Both the position numbers and the translations under genes were made by a program. A DNA stretch of 64,000 nt from Burkholderiales bacterium (lineage in GTDB: Bacteria; Pseudomonadota; Gammaproteobacteria; Burkholderiales; WYBJ01). A model generated the notes under the pieces. It was given only the letters and a program-made list of their open reading frames with translations, was not told the origin of the DNA and made no database searches. Positions 54,673 through 64,000 of the stretch are shown in pieces. The stretch covers positions 62,001 to 126,000 of the forward strand of contig JALHQN010000012.1 of the NCBI GenBank assembly GCA_022841915.1, in the 5' to 3' direction. How positions within the stretch are numbered: position 1 is the first letter of the stretch; every line of letters starts with the position of its first letter.

Positions 54673-55905
54673 TCAAGTGCGGTACTCGGCGTTGATCGTC
54701 ACATAGTCGTGCGAGAAATCGCATGTCCAAAGTTGCGTTCGTGCGGTCCCGCGGTGCAGATTCACGCGCACGCAGAACTCGCTCTTGGACATCGCGCGCT
54801 TGCCCGCCTCCTCGACATAGTCGGGATGACGACCGCCGGCAGTCGCCACATGGACGTCGTCCAGGTACAGATCGAGAGCATCGACATCCAAATCGTCGAT
54901 GCCGCTGTAGCCGATCGCAGCAAGAATGCGCCCGAGATTGGGATCCGACGCGAAGAATGCCGTCTTCACCAGAGGCGAATGTGCGATGGCATACCCGACC
55001 TTGCGGCATTCGTGTACGTCTTTACCGCCTTCAATCAGGATCGTGACGAACTTGCTCGCGCCTTCGCCGTCGCGGACGATCGCTTGAGCCAGTTCGACGG
55101 CCACTTCGGCGAGACCTGCGCACAACTGCTCGAAAGCCTCACCCTCGGGACGCTCGATCCGCGGCATGTCCGCCTTGCCGGTCGCCACGATCATGAAGGC
55201 GTCATTGGTGGACGTGTCACCATCCACCGTGATGCAGTTGAACGACTTGTCGGCTACGCGACGCGAGGCCGCCTGGACCACGCTTTGCGACACCCGCGCA
55301 TCCGTGCAAACGAATCCGAGCATGGTTGCCATGTTGGGATGAATCATGCCGGAACCTTTGGCGATGCCGGTCACCGTCACCAACTTGCCGGCGACTGACA
55401 CCTGCCTGGAGCAGGCTTTGGCCACCGTGTCGGTCGTCATGATGGCCTCAGCAGCACTGGCCCAGTTGTCCGCGCGCAGATCTGCCATGCATGCTGGCAA
55501 GCCGGCTTCTATACGGGCCACAGGCAACGGCTCCATGATGACGCCGGTCGAGAAAGGCAGCACCTGGCTCTCGTCGCAGCCCAACAGCGAGGCCACGGCC
55601 CGGCAAACGGCTCGAGCATCCGCGATACCCTGCTTGCCGGTGCCTGCGTTGGCGTTGCCGGTATTGACGACCAGCGCCCTGACCGATGGCGTCGAACGCG
55701 CAAGATGCTCGCGCGCAACGATCACAGGCGCAGCGCAGAGGCGGTTCTGGGTGAATACGCCACCGACTTGGGCATCCTCGTCGATACGCACCACCAGCAA
55801 GTCCTTGCGATTCGGCTTGCGTATCTCAGCCTTTGCGATACCGAGTTCGACACCCGCAACGGTTTTCAGACTGCGTGCATCCGGAGCTTGAAGATTGACT
55901 GGCAT
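54673..55905 (-). CDS. argJ: Bifunctional ornithine acetyltransferase/N-acetylglutamate synthase ArgJ
   Basis: 410 residues. The self-cleavage site is [17 protein letters not shown], where the Thr after MA becomes the N-terminal nucleophile of the beta chain. [15 protein letters not shown] and [18 protein letters not shown] are also diagnostic. It recycles the acetyl group from N-acetylornithine to glutamate in arginine synthesis. Length is standard. It lies 21 bases after secA in the same direction. Confidence 0.97.
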   Translation of the reverse strand: MPVNLQAPDARSLKTVAGVELGIAKAEIRKPNRKDLLVVRIDEDAQVGGVFTQNRLCAAPVIVAREHLARSTPSVRALVVNTGNANAGTGKQGIADARAVCRAVASLLGCDESQVLPFSTGVIMEPLPVARIEAGLPACMADLRADNWASAAEAIMTTDTVAKACSRQVSVAGKLVTVTGIAKGSGMIHPNMATMLGFVCTDARVSQSVVQAASRRVADKSFNCITVDGDTSTNDAFMIVATGKADMPRIERPEGEAFEQLCAGLAEVAVELAQAIVRDGEGASKFVTILIEGGKDVHECRKVGYAIAHSPLVKTAFFASDPNLGRILAAIGYSGIDDLDVDALDLYLDDVHVATAGGRHPDYVEEAGKRAMSKSEFCVRVNLHRGTARTQLWTCDFSHDYVTINAEYRT

Positions 55906-55926
55906 GAGCGGAGTTCAGTTAGTGAC

Positions 55927-58680
55927 TTAAGTGAGACGACCGTGGCATTGCTTGTACTTGCGTCCTGAGCCGCACGGGCACGGATCGTTGCGCCCGACCT
56001 TGCCGCCCGGGCGAACGAAAGGCTGGGCCTTGTCGTCCTCAGCAACGGCCACACCTTCGGCTTGCTCCATTTCGGCCATGCTGCCAAGGCCCATCGCCTC
56101 GGCGTTGAAGTCAGCATGCCGGTACTGCACGTTATCGAACGCCAGCGCGCGCTCTGCCTGCTCGACCTCCTCGCGGGTGCGGATCTGAACGGTCATCAGG
56201 TGCTTGGTGACCTCGTCCTTGATCCGCTGCAGCATGTCGGCGAACAGTTCGAACGCCTCGCGCTTGTATTCCTGTTTGGGATTCTTCTGGGCATAACCGC
56301 GCAAATGTATGCCCTGGCGCAGGTAGTCCAGCTGCGAGAGATGCTCGCGCCAATGCGTATCCAGGCTCTGCAGCATGATTGCGCGCTCGTACTGGCGCAT
56401 CGCAGCGCTCTCTACCGGGACGATCTTCGATTCGTACGCTGCATGCGCGGCCTCGACGATGCGCTCGACCAGCGTATCCTCATGAAGATTCGGTTCGTTC
56501 TTCAGCCACTCCTGCAGCGGAAGATCGAGCTGCAGATCCTGCGAGATCGCTTTCTCCAGGCCGGGAATGTCCCACTGCTCCTCGAGACTTTCCGGCGGCA
56601 CGTGCACAGCAACGATCGCTTTGACGACATCACCCCGCATCGCCTTCACGGTCTCCGAAATGTCGGAGCTTTCGAGCAGTTCGTTGCGCTGCTGATAGAT
56701 GACCTTGCGCTGGTCGTTTGCCACGTCGTCGTACTCGAGCAGCTGTTTGCGCATGTCGAAGTTCCTCGCTTCGACCTTGCGCTGGGCGTTCTCGATAGCG
56801 CGCGTGACCCAAGGATGCTCGATCGCCTCGCCTTCCGGCATCTTGAGCCGGTTCATGATCGACGCAACACGGTCGGACGCGAAGATCCTCAGCAACGGAT
56901 CTTCCAAAGAGAGGAAGAAACGGCTGGATCCCGGATCGCCCTGACGACCCGAACGGCCGCGGAGCTGATTGTCCACGCGCCGTGATTCGTGGCGCTCGGT
57001 ACCGATGATGTGCAGGCCGCCCGACTTGATGACTTCGACATGCAACACCTGCCAGCGCTGGCGAATCTCCGCGATCTTCGCGTGCTTGGTGGACTCGTCG
57101 AGCGACTCGTCGGCCTCGACCGCGCTGATCTCCGGCTCCGGACTGCCTCCCAACACGATGTCGGTGCCCCGTCCGGCCATGTTGGTGGCAATGGTCACCA
57201 TCTTCGGGCGACCGGCCTGGGCAATGATTTCTGCCTCGCGCGCGTGCTGCTTCGCGTTCAGTACGTTATGCGGAAGCTTCTCCTTCTCGAGCATGGTGGC
57301 GAGAAGTTCCGAATTTTCGATCGACGTGGTGCCGACAAGGACAGGCTGACCACGCTCGTAGCACTCGCGAATGTCGTTGATGACAGCCTGATATCGCTCC
57401 TTGGCGGTCCGGTATACCTGATCCATGCGGTCTTTCCGAATCATCGTGTGATGAGTCGGGATGATGACCGTTTCCAGGTTGTAGATCTGCTGGAACTCGT
57501 ACGCCTCGGTATCGGCGGTGCCGGTCATGCCACCGAGCTTCTTGAACATCCGGAAATAGTTCTGGAAGGTAATCGAAGCCAGCGTCTGGTTCTCGCGCTG
57601 AACTTCGACGCCTTCCTTGGCCTCGACGGCCTGGTGCAGCCCTTCGGACCACCGCCGGCCCGGCATCAGGCGCCCGGTGAACTCGTCGACGATGACGATC
57701 TCGCCGTTCTGCACGACGTAGTGCTGATCCCTGTGGAAAAGCGTGCGCGCCCGCAATGCGGCATTGAGATGATGAATGAGCGTGATGTTGTGCGCGTCGT
57801 AAAGGCTACTGCCCTCGGTCAGCAGCCCCGCTTCCGACATCAGCTCCTCGGCGTGCGCGTGCCCTTCCTCGGACAAAATTACCTGGTGGTTCTTTTCGTC
57901 GACCCAGAAGTCGCCGGCTCCGTTCTCTTCTTTCTGGCGCACGAGCTTGGGCGCGACCTTGTTGATTTCCAGGTAGCGCTCGGTCGTGTCGTCGGCTTGT
58001 CCTGAAATGATGAGCGGTGTACGCGCCTCGTCGATCAGGATCGAATCCACCTCGTCGACAATGGCGTAGTTCAGCGGACGCTGCACTCGCTCCGATGGCT
58101 GGTAGACCATGTTGTCGCGCAGATAATCGAAGCCGAACTCGTTGTTCGTGCCGTAGGTGATGTCGCAGGCGTACGCAGTCTGCTTCTTGTCGTGCTCCAT
58201 CTGCGACAGATTCACGCCGACGCTCAAGCCGAGGAATCGGTAGATTTTCCCCATCCACTCGGAATCGCGCTGCGCGAGATAGTCGTTGACGGTCACTACG
58301 TGAACCCCGGTGCCCGCCAAGGCATTGAGGTAGGCCGGCAAGGTCGCGACCAAGGTCTTGCCTTCCCCCGTGCGCATCTCGGCAATCTTGCCTTGATGCA
58401 GCGCCATCCCGCCGATGAGCTGCACGTCGAAATGCCGCATGCCCAGGACGCGCTTGCCCGCTTCACGCACGACCGCGAAAGCCTCGGGCAGCAGCTTGTC
58501 GAGCGACTCGCCGTTACCGAAGCGCTGCTTGAACTCGCTCGTTTTCGCCTGCAGTTGCTCATCCGAGAGAGCCGCAAGGCCGTTCTCGAGCGCGTTGATC
58601 GCGCGAACGGTCTGACCATATTGGCGCAACAACCGATCGTTGCGGCTGCCGACAATCTTTTTCAGCAGATTTTTGAACAT
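55927..58680 (-). CDS. secA: Protein translocase ATPase SecA
   Basis: 917 residues. Walker A is [20 protein letters not shown], the DEAD-type Walker B is [20 protein letters not shown], and [13 protein letters not shown] belongs to the second ATPase domain. The preprotein-binding domain, helical wing and scaffold follow. The C-terminus has the zinc motif [18 protein letters not shown], which binds SecB. It drives Sec-dependent export through SecYEG. Upstream is a terminator and a dead LytM gene, and argJ follows. Confidence 0.98.
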   Translation of the reverse strand: MFKNLLKKIVGSRNDRLLRQYGQTVRAINALENGLAALSDEQLQAKTSEFKQRFGNGESLDKLLPEAFAVVREAGKRVLGMRHFDVQLIGGMALHQGKIAEMRTGEGKTLVATLPAYLNALAGTGVHVVTVNDYLAQRDSEWMGKIYRFLGLSVGVNLSQMEHDKKQTAYACDITYGTNNEFGFDYLRDNMVYQPSERVQRPLNYAIVDEVDSILIDEARTPLIISGQADDTTERYLEINKVAPKLVRQKEENGAGDFWVDEKNHQVILSEEGHAHAEELMSEAGLLTEGSSLYDAHNITLIHHLNAALRARTLFHRDQHYVVQNGEIVIVDEFTGRLMPGRRWSEGLHQAVEAKEGVEVQRENQTLASITFQNYFRMFKKLGGMTGTADTEAYEFQQIYNLETVIIPTHHTMIRKDRMDQVYRTAKERYQAVINDIRECYERGQPVLVGTTSIENSELLATMLEKEKLPHNVLNAKQHAREAEIIAQAGRPKMVTIATNMAGRGTDIVLGGSPEPEISAVEADESLDESTKHAKIAEIRQRWQVLHVEVIKSGGLHIIGTERHESRRVDNQLRGRSGRQGDPGSSRFFLSLEDPLLRIFASDRVASIMNRLKMPEGEAIEHPWVTRAIENAQRKVEARNFDMRKQLLEYDDVANDQRKVIYQQRNELLESSDISETVKAMRGDVVKAIVAVHVPPESLEEQWDIPGLEKAISQDLQLDLPLQEWLKNEPNLHEDTLVERIVEAAHAAYESKIVPVESAAMRQYERAIMLQSLDTHWREHLSQLDYLRQGIHLRGYAQKNPKQEYKREAFELFADMLQRIKDEVTKHLMTVQIRTREEVEQAERALAFDNVQYRHADFNAEAMGLGSMAEMEQAEGVAVAEDDKAQPFVRPGGKVGRNDPCPCGSGRKYKQCHGRLT

Positions 58681-58751
58681 TCAGCTCACGCCTGTCTTCA
58701 ATTCAAACCACTACGAGTCGCCGGGAACGCCATCTTGCGCACACGGCGCCG

Positions 58752-58787
58752 AAACGCAAAAGGGGGTGAGGACCTTGTCCTACCCCC
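58752..58787 (-). terminator. Rho-independent terminator upstream of secA
   Basis: On the minus strand GGGGGTAGGAC-AAG-GTCCTCACCCCC is followed by TTTTGCGTTT. The stem is 11 pairs with one bulged base (58762-58787). It ends transcription coming from the M23 pseudogene before secA. Confidence 0.82.
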
Positions 58788-58811
58788 CGCTTCGGATGGC
58801 ATCGACAACCA

Positions 58812-59471
58812 CTACCCCGAGACACGTAAAAATCGCGCTGGATTCTGCGCAACGCCGTGGTGCCTGACCTCGAAATGAAGGTGCGGGGCCTGTTGCTCGC
58901 CCGCTGCTCCCGACCTCGCCAACGGCTGCCCCGCTCACGACGTAACCCACCTTGCAAGCAACCGCGAACCGTGGGCATAGCGGGTCATCAGACCATTACC
59001 GGGATCTATCTTGACCATCTTACCATACTGGGGGTGATGCTCCGAGGCGACGACAACCCGCGGGACTGCTCCGACAATGGTGGTGTCCATGGCGTCCAGG
59101 AAGTGCCTGCCTTCGTGAAACGAACTGCGACCGTTGAAGGAATCCAGGCGCCGGCCGAAGTGGGAAGCAAAGACGCCGTCCTTTACCGACAGAACCAGAA
59201 TAGAAGGCAGCAGTTCGCCGAGGCGGGTGCTCATCGCATCCAAATCTTCGCGCAGATCATCCTGACTGGCGGTGGAATCATCCCGCACGGCCGCCGAAGA
59301 GAGCGAGAATAGGTGGAGGTGGCGGTTTTGTGCAAGATATCGCAGCGTCACATCATTGATCAGCGCGGCCAGCGCAAGCACGAGCATGAAGCAACCGCCC
59401 CACACATCCTTGCGTTCGAGAATCAAGGTCTTGGCGATCGACAGCCTGCTGGAGACTAGAATGATGCTCAT
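58812..59471 (-). pseudogene. M23/LytM peptidase, decayed
   Basis: From ATG 59471 the frame gives a membrane helix and the LytM core: ASHFGRRLDSFNGRSSFHEG, then HHPQYGKMVKIDPGNGLMTR, YAHGSRLLA. It then shifts at about 58948-58956: the sense continues one frame over as KVGYVV..GEVGSSGRATG, shifts again at 58880-58892 and resumes as PHLHFEVRHHGVAQNPARFL to TAG 58812. In addition the first zinc-ligand motif HxxxD reads HEGRH, with His replacing the Asp (59103-59105). Damage to the metal site plus two frameshifts points to true decay rather than read error alone. Intact homologues occupy this spot between dciA and secA. Confidence 0.8.
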
Positions 59472-59488
59472 CGTCGACTCTGCTACCC

Positions 59489-59917
59489 ATGCCCGCGCGT
59501 AGGATTTCCGACATCCTGGGGGAGACTCGCGAACTCGGCACCCTGGCTGCGGTATCCCGCCATATCACGCAGATACAGCAGGTCTATCAGGAAGCTGTCC
59601 CCTCGGAATTGGCTAGGGCGAGCCGAGTAAGGGGGGCTCGCGCGGACGTGTTATCAGTGGTTGCCGACACTAGTGTCATGGCGGCGAAACTCAGGCAGTT
59701 GAGCCCCAGAGTGCTCAACCGATTACGCCAAAACGGATTCGAATTTAATTCAATGCGTATCGAAGTGCAAGTCGACCGGACTGCAGCACCCGCTCCGAGA
59801 AGGTCATCTAAGCAATTGAGTCCACTCGCCTTATCGACCATCGAAGAGGCTCTGCAGAGCATCCCCGAATCCCCGCTCAAAGCAGCCCTGGAGCGGCTCG
59901 CCCGTCGTCGCCGCTGA
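59489..59917 (+). CDS. dciA: DciA/DUF721 family protein (replicative helicase loader-like)
   Basis: 142 residues. The N-terminal half follows DUF721: RRISDILGETRELGTLAAVS, VLSVVADTSVMAAKLRQLSP, RVLNRLRQNGFEFNSMRIEV, a KH-like fold. DciA proteins interact with DnaB and help its loading in bacteria lacking DnaC. The tail (LSTIEEALQSIPESPLKAAL) is helical. It is divergent from the LytM pseudogene by 17 bases. Its end faces a small membrane protein encoded on the opposite strand. Confidence 0.87.
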   Translation: MPARRISDILGETRELGTLAAVSRHITQIQQVYQEAVPSELARASRVRGARADVLSVVADTSVMAAKLRQLSPRVLNRLRQNGFEFNSMRIEVQVDRTAAPAPRRSSKQLSPLALSTIEEALQSIPESPLKAALERLARRRR

Positions 59918-59920
59918 CTC

Positions 59921-60100
59921 TCAGAGCAACCGCTCGAGCGCGTATAACAGCACCAGGACGATTCCTACGACGACCGACAACCGCAGGACCTGCATGGCGA
60001 ACACGAGCCATCGGCGGTTGCGCGTCATGACGAAAGCTATGAGAGATGAGCCGATCGTGGCAATCGCCAAAAAACCCAGCAGACGAATGACGATGAGCAT
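59921..60100 (-). CDS. Small two-helix membrane protein (59 aa)
   Basis: ATG 60100, with GAAGG about 14 bases upstream, opens a 59-codon frame to TGA 59921. It reads as a clean membrane protein: helix 1 IRLLGFLAIATIGSSLIAFV, a basic turn (TRNRR), helix 2 LRLSVVVGIVLVLLYALERL. It lies 66 bases after lpxC and on the same strand, in the spot between lpxC and dciA where betaproteobacteria often carry a short hypothetical gene. Function unknown. Codon and hydropathy pattern support a real gene. Confidence 0.65.
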   Translation of the reverse strand: MLIVIRLLGFLAIATIGSSLIAFVMTRNRRWLVFAMQVLRLSVVVGIVLVLLYALERLL

Positions 60101-60166
60101 CGGGGGAAACTCAGCCTTCTCGCGATTCGCAGCAACCCGAACCGCTCGGGCAGGGAGGGATGCAGC

Positions 60167-61078
60167 TCACACCGGTTGCAACCGCGCCTGAAGCAGGGCT
60201 GGAGCCTGATCGCCGCGCTCGAAGCTCGCGATCTCGTACGCGGTAGGCTCAGCGAGCAAGCGCCGCAGCAGCGCATTGTTCAAGGCATGACCGGATTTGT
60301 GCCCCGAATACGCACCGATGATCGGATGGCCCAGCAGATACAGATCGCCGATCGCATCGAGCACCTTGTGCTTGACGAACTCGTTGTCGTACCGCAGTCC
60401 GTCGCTATTGAGCACGCGGAACTCGTCCATGACGATCGCGTTGTCGAGACTTCCGCCCAGTGCCAAGCCCTGCGAACGCATCGCCTCGACGTCTTGCATG
60501 AAGCCGTAGGTTCGCGCCCGGCTCAGCTCCTGGATGTAGGAAGTCTGCGCGAAATCCACACACACGCTTTGATGGCCGGATGCGAAGACCGGATGCCGGT
60601 ACTCGATGGTGAATGCGATCCTGAACCCGTGGAAGGGCTCGAAACGAGCCCATTTGTCGCCCTCCCGTACTTCGACAGGCCGCGTGATGCGGATGAAGCG
60701 CTTGGCCGCCTTCTGTTCTTCGATGCCGGCCGATTGAATCAGGAACACGAAGGGACCGGCACTCCCATCCATGATAGGTACTTCCGGCCCATCGATGTCG
60801 ACGTACACGTTGTCGATACCGAGCCCGGCGAAAGCCGACATCAAGTGTTCAATGGTGGCGACCCGCGTCTGCCCGACGCTGATGCACGTCGACAGACGCG
60901 TATCCACCACTGAGGTCGCCTCCGCCTTGGCGTGCGGCGCGGGCTCCATATCCGTCCGAGTGAACACGATGCCCGTGTTGACCGGCGCGGGACGAAGACC
61001 GAGCGTCACCTTCTCGCCCGAATGCAAGCCGACGCCGGTCGTCTTGGTCTTGGTCTTCAGTGTCCGCTGTTTGATCAT
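60167..61078 (-). CDS. lpxC: UDP-3-O-acyl-N-acetylglucosamine deacetylase LpxC
   Basis: 303 residues. The zinc-dependent deacetylase makes the committed step of lipid A synthesis. Visible motifs are the N-terminal [37 protein letters not shown] with the first zinc His, [11 protein letters not shown], and the later [20 protein letters not shown] and [16 protein letters not shown] with the remaining ligands and catalytic His. Length is normal. It follows ftsZ after a 215-base gap holding two hairpins. Confidence 0.97.
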   Translation of the reverse strand: MIKQRTLKTKTKTTGVGLHSGEKVTLGLRPAPVNTGIVFTRTDMEPAPHAKAEATSVVDTRLSTCISVGQTRVATIEHLMSAFAGLGIDNVYVDIDGPEVPIMDGSAGPFVFLIQSAGIEEQKAAKRFIRITRPVEVREGDKWARFEPFHGFRIAFTIEYRHPVFASGHQSVCVDFAQTSYIQELSRARTYGFMQDVEAMRSQGLALGGSLDNAIVMDEFRVLNSDGLRYDNEFVKHKVLDAIGDLYLLGHPIIGAYSGHKSGHALNNALLRRLLAEPTAYEIASFERGDQAPALLQARLQPV

Positions 61079-61113
61079 TTCCTGCCCACCCTACCCGGGA
61101 TTAAATCTCCGCG

Positions 61114-61133
61114 CCCCATGGCGCAACATGGGG
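61114..61133. repeat. Hairpin in the ftsZ-lpxC gap (first)
   Basis: CCCCATG (61114-61120) pairs perfectly with CATGGGG (61127-61133) around GCGCAA. It lies 36 bases from the lpxC start and nearer lpxC than its neighbour. Could affect lpxC translation or mark the end of the ftsZ transcript. Confidence 0.5.
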
Positions 61134-61141
61134 TCGGACCA

Positions 61142-61169
61142 GTCGATTGCAACCGCGATTGCAATCGAC
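61142..61169. repeat. Hairpin in the ftsZ-lpxC gap (second)
   Basis: GTCGATTGCAA (61142-61152) pairs perfectly with TTGCAATCGAC (61159-61169) around CCGCGA, an 11-bp stem. No U-tract in the minus direction. It may be an attenuator, processing site or terminator between ftsZ and lpxC. Confidence 0.55.
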
Positions 61170-61293
61170 CGAGTTTAACACTCTGCTGCACCGCAACCAA
61201 GGCGATGGCCTGTCCGCGGCATCGCCCTGGACGAGCTTCCTGCTTCAGCGAACCGGGCCCGCGTATCCGACGCGGCCCCAGGCCGTCCGCCTC

Positions 61294-62463
61294 CTAGTCC
61301 GCCTGCTTGCGCAAGAAGGCGGGGATATCGAGTTCCTCGACACCGGAGTGCTTGAGGGCTTCGACAGTCGCGCGATTCCTGCGCATGATGGCCGGCGTTT
61401 GGTCCAACACCGCGTAGTCGACCTCGCTCGACTCGACCATCATCGGCGCGTTGTCGGTGCCCGTCTTGACCACGCTCAACGGCTTGGGCTGTTGACGGCT
61501 GGCGGCAGCGCCGAGCCCGGTCGCGACGATCGTGACACGCAAGCAATCCGACAGCTCGTCATCGAACACCGCACCGACGATGACCGTGGCGCTGTCCGCG
61601 GTGAATTCGCGGATGGTGTTCATGACTTCGTGCATCTCCTTCATGCGCAGGGTGCCCTTCGCCGCGGAGATGTTCACCAGCACGCCGCGCGCGTCGCGGA
61701 TATTGATGTCCTCGAGCAGGGGACAAGCGACCGCCTGCTCGGCCGCGACACGAGCCCGATCGATACCCGAGGCGCTGGCCGAACCCATCATCGCCATGCC
61801 CATCTCGGACATCACCGTGCGCACGTCGGCGAAGTCCACGTTGATCATCCCAGGACAGCTGATGATCTCGGCAATGCCGGCGACCGCTCCATGGAGCACA
61901 TCGTTGGCGGCACGGAAAGCGTCGTCGACCGTAATGTCCTCGCCAAGCACGTTCATCAGTTTGTCGTTCGGAATCACGATCAGGGAATCGACATGCTCGG
62001 TGAGCTGATCCAAGCCCTCTTGCGCAAGCTTCTGCCGCTTGCCTTCGAAGGCGAACGGCTTGGTCACAACCGCGACGGTCAAAATACCCAGCTCTTTGGC
62101 GACCTGCGCCACCACCGGCGCGGCGCCCGTACCCGTGCCGCCACCCATACCAGCAGTCAGGAACAGCATGTCGGCGCCGCGAATCAATTCGGCAATGCGA
62201 TCGCGATCCTCCATCGCAGCCGCCCGCCCCACCTCCGGATCGGCGCCTGCCCCCAGGCCCTTGGTGATCTCGGAGCCGAGCTGCAGCTGCACTTTCGCCT
62301 GATTGCGGCGCAATGCCTGCACGTCGGTGTTGGCAGCAATGAACTCAACGCCCTTCACGCCTTTGTCGATCATGTGGTCGACTGCGTTACCGCCGCAGCC
62401 GCCGACGCCGAAAACCTTGATGACTGCTTCCTGCGACTGTGCCTCGATGAACTCAAACGGCAT
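61294..62463 (-). CDS. ftsZ: Cell division GTPase FtsZ
   Basis: 389 residues. Tubulin signature GGGTGTGAAPVVA near residue 105. N-terminal KVFGVGGCGGNAVDHMI, and T7 loop sequence FADVRTVMSEMGMAMMG. After a variable linker the conserved C-terminal peptide LDIPAFLRKQ binds FtsA, ZipA and ZapD. It forms the cytokinetic ring. It follows ftsA by 54 bases in the dcw cluster order ftsQ-ftsA-ftsZ. Confidence 0.98.
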   Translation of the reverse strand: MPFEFIEAQSQEAVIKVFGVGGCGGNAVDHMIDKGVKGVEFIAANTDVQALRRNQAKVQLQLGSEITKGLGAGADPEVGRAAAMEDRDRIAELIRGADMLFLTAGMGGGTGTGAAPVVAQVAKELGILTVAVVTKPFAFEGKRQKLAQEGLDQLTEHVDSLIVIPNDKLMNVLGEDITVDDAFRAANDVLHGAVAGIAEIISCPGMINVDFADVRTVMSEMGMAMMGSASASGIDRARVAAEQAVACPLLEDINIRDARGVLVNISAAKGTLRMKEMHEVMNTIREFTADSATVIVGAVFDDELSDCLRVTIVATGLGAAASRQQPKPLSVVKTGTDNAPMMVESSEVDYAVLDQTPAIMRRNRATVEALKHSGVEELDIPAFLRKQAD

Positions 62464-62517
62464 GTGTATCTCCTTTGTCGTTGGCTGCTTGACCGCGTTG
62501 CCGCGACCCTAGGGTTG

Positions 62518-63756
62518 CTAAAAGTTTCCGGTTACCCAACTCTTCATCCTCTCGAATACCTGCCCGAACGATCCGCTCTGCATCTTCACCAATTCATTGT
62601 GCCGGTGCTGCTCCAGCCCCGTGAGCAGCAGACCGACGCCGGTCGAGTAGCGCGGCGTGGACACCACTCCGGCCAACCCGCCCAAATAGCGCGGCACACC
62701 CAGGCGCACCGGCATATGAAAGACTTCCTCTCCCAATTCGACCATGCCCTGCATGACCGCCGAGCCGCCCGTGATCACGACCCCGGAGGACAGCAGCTCT
62801 TCGTAGCCGCTGGTACGCAACTCGCGCTGCACCAGTGAGTAGAGTTCCTCCACGCGCGGCTCGATCACCTCCGCGAGGGTCTGGCGCGACAGTTGTCGCG
62901 GCCCACGGTCGCCCACCCCCGGCACTTCGACCATCTGCTGAGCATCGGCCAGTTGACGCAGCGCGCAGCCGTGCTTCACCTTGATGTCCTCGGCGTCCTT
63001 GGTCGGCGTTCTCAAGGCCATGGCGATGTCGTTGGTGATCTGATCGCCGGCGATCGGGATGACCGCGGTATGCCGTATAGCCCCATGCGTGAACACCGCC
63101 ATGTCGGTCGTGCCCCCGCCGATGTCGATCAGACAGACTCCCAAGTCCTTTTCGTCTTCGGTGATGGTTGCCGTGGCCGAGGCGAGCGGCTGCAGGATCA
63201 AGTCTCGAACTTCGAGTCCGCAGCGACGCACGCACTTGATGATGTTCTGTGCGGCAGAAACGGCACCGGTCACGATGTGCACCTTGACCTCCAGGCGGAC
63301 GCCGCTCATCCCGAGCGGTTCGCGCACATCTTCCTGCCCGTCGATGATGAACTCCTGGTTCAGCACATGCAGGATTTGCTGATCGGTCGGTATGTTGACC
63401 GCGCGCGCAGTCTCGATAACCCGCAGCACGTCCTGTTGCGTAACCTCCTTGTCTTTGATGGCCACCATGCCGTGGGAGTTGTAGCTCTTGATGTGACTGC
63501 CCGCGATGCCCGCGTAGACATCCTTGATCTTGCAGTCCGCCATCAACTCGGCCTCCTGCAACGCCCGCTGGATCGCATTGACCGTGGAGTCGATATTGAC
63601 CACGACGCCTTTCTTGAGCCCGCGCGACGGCTGACTGCCCATGCCGATGATCTCGAGCGTACCGTCCGCCTTGATCTCGGCCACGATGGCCACCACCTTG
63701 GAAGTGCCGATATCGAGCGCCACCAGCAAGTTCTTGCTGTCCTTCTGCTTGGTCAT
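62518..63756 (-). CDS. ftsA: Cell division actin-like protein FtsA
   Basis: 412 residues. Actin-fold ATP-binding motifs are LVALDIGTSKVVAIVAEI (phosphate 1), VCLIDIGGGTTDMAVF (phosphate 2) and GVVITGGSAVMQGM (adenosine). The 1C domain lies at ~85-160. A C-terminal amphipathic helix (FGQVFERMKSWVTGNF) tethers it to the membrane. It links FtsZ to the divisome. ATG 63756 overlaps the ftsQ stop by four bases. Confidence 0.97.
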   Translation of the reverse strand: MTKQKDSKNLLVALDIGTSKVVAIVAEIKADGTLEIIGMGSQPSRGLKKGVVVNIDSTVNAIQRALQEAELMADCKIKDVYAGIAGSHIKSYNSHGMVAIKDKEVTQQDVLRVIETARAVNIPTDQQILHVLNQEFIIDGQEDVREPLGMSGVRLEVKVHIVTGAVSAAQNIIKCVRRCGLEVRDLILQPLASATATITEDEKDLGVCLIDIGGGTTDMAVFTHGAIRHTAVIPIAGDQITNDIAMALRTPTKDAEDIKVKHGCALRQLADAQQMVEVPGVGDRGPRQLSRQTLAEVIEPRVEELYSLVQRELRTSGYEELLSSGVVITGGSAVMQGMVELGEEVFHMPVRLGVPRYLGGLAGVVSTPRYSTGVGLLLTGLEQHRHNELVKMQSGSFGQVFERMKSWVTGNF

Positions 63757-64000
63757 CTACGCTTTTCCTTGGCTTCCGCGCGCGCGAGTTCCGGGACTCG
63801 CACGGCAAACCCATTCGTATACCGAAGGTCGACATAATCCACGCGCCGTTCGAGCATGGCCGCCGCTCTTTCGTAGTTCTGCACGAAACGCCCCAAACGG
63901 TTCTCCAAGTCGTTGCGCCCCAACTCGAGCATCATTCCGCTCTCGACCCGCAACGACCAGGCTCTGCGCGGTGACACGTTGACCTGCACAGGCTTCTGCC
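63753..64000 (-). CDS. ftsQ: Cell division protein FtsQ, C-terminal part (cut by window end)
   Basis: The frame runs to the window edge, and only the last ~82 residues are seen. They contain VNVSPRRAWSLRVESGMMLE, LGRNDLENRLGRFVQNYERA and RVDYVDLRYTNGFAVRVPE, the C-terminal beta domain of FtsQ that binds FtsB/FtsL in the periplasm. TGA at 63753-63755 overlaps the ftsA ATG. The internal ATG at 63989 is not the start. Confidence 0.94.
   Translation of the reverse strand, partial: QKPVQVNVSPRRAWSLRVESGMMLELGRNDLENRLGRFVQNYERAAAMLERRVDYVDLRYTNGFAVRVPELARAEAKEKRR

Overview
The window is GC-rich, densely coded bacterial chromosome, most probably from a betaproteobacterium of the Burkholderiales or a close relative. 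The reasons are the gene orders rpsU-yqeY-dnaG-rpoD-tRNA, rpsP-rimM-trmD-rplS, pilC-pilD-zapD-yacG and ftsQ-ftsA-ftsZ-lpxC-dciA-(M23)-secA-argJ, an RpoD with a long Lys/Ala-rich N-terminal extension, Bug-type (TctC) solute receptors, and a PEP-CTERM protein. No prophage, insertion sequence, rRNA or CRISPR array was seen.

Layout. 1-3.1 kb: the end of a GT4 glycosyltransferase, a Tat-exported PhoX/DUF839 protein and a PEP-CTERM protein closed by a strong hairpin. 3.1-11.5 kb: a sparse accessory stretch with a beta-lactamase-fold hydrolase, an inositol-monophosphatase-family enzyme, a ParE/RelE-type toxin-antitoxin pair and a dienelactone hydrolase. Between them lie gene remnants: an N-terminal piece of a Thg1-like tRNA polymerase, a 5'-truncated and frameshifted SWIM-associated protein, and the start of a Bug receptor. 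11.5-20.3 kb: tRNA(CAU), rpoD, dnaG, yqeY, rpsU, tsaD, plsY, folB, xerD and ogt. 20.3-28.3 kb: S9 peptidase lipoprotein, Ldh2-family dehydrogenase, FixJ-like regulator with a MASE1 histidine kinase, YbdK-type ligase and a Kef-type antiporter. 28.5-30.3 kb: an IlvD/Edd-family dehydratase.

30.35-38.46 kb is the most interesting part. One long minus-strand gene series, facing a GntR/UTRA regulator, encodes a two-subunit UxaA/SuyAB-type lyase, an iron-sulfur subunit and two membrane anchors of a succinate-dehydrogenase-like complex, a Bug receptor, a heterodimeric class I fumarase/tartrate dehydratase with a CHI-fold exported protein between its subunits, and finally the SDH/FRD-like flavoprotein. 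The flavoprotein has Cys where the FAD-linking His of standard SdhA/FrdA lies. The set repeats the succinate-fumarate-malate logic and adds a lyase, so I infer a dedicated pathway for a substituted succinate or similar hydroxy-diacid. Sulfosuccinate is one chemically coherent candidate.

39.4-64 kb is mostly housekeeping: a TPR protein, ribosome and tRNA maturation genes (rplS, trmD, rimM, rpsP), an MDR oxidoreductase, a nitroreductase, ffh, a CcsA-like protein, a CBS transporter, pilC, pilD, zapD, yacG, a Nudix-ThiE fusion, a DUF815 ATPase, argJ, secA, a decayed LytM peptidase, dciA, a tiny membrane protein, lpxC, ftsZ, ftsA and the end of ftsQ. coaE is missing from its usual place between pilD and zapD.
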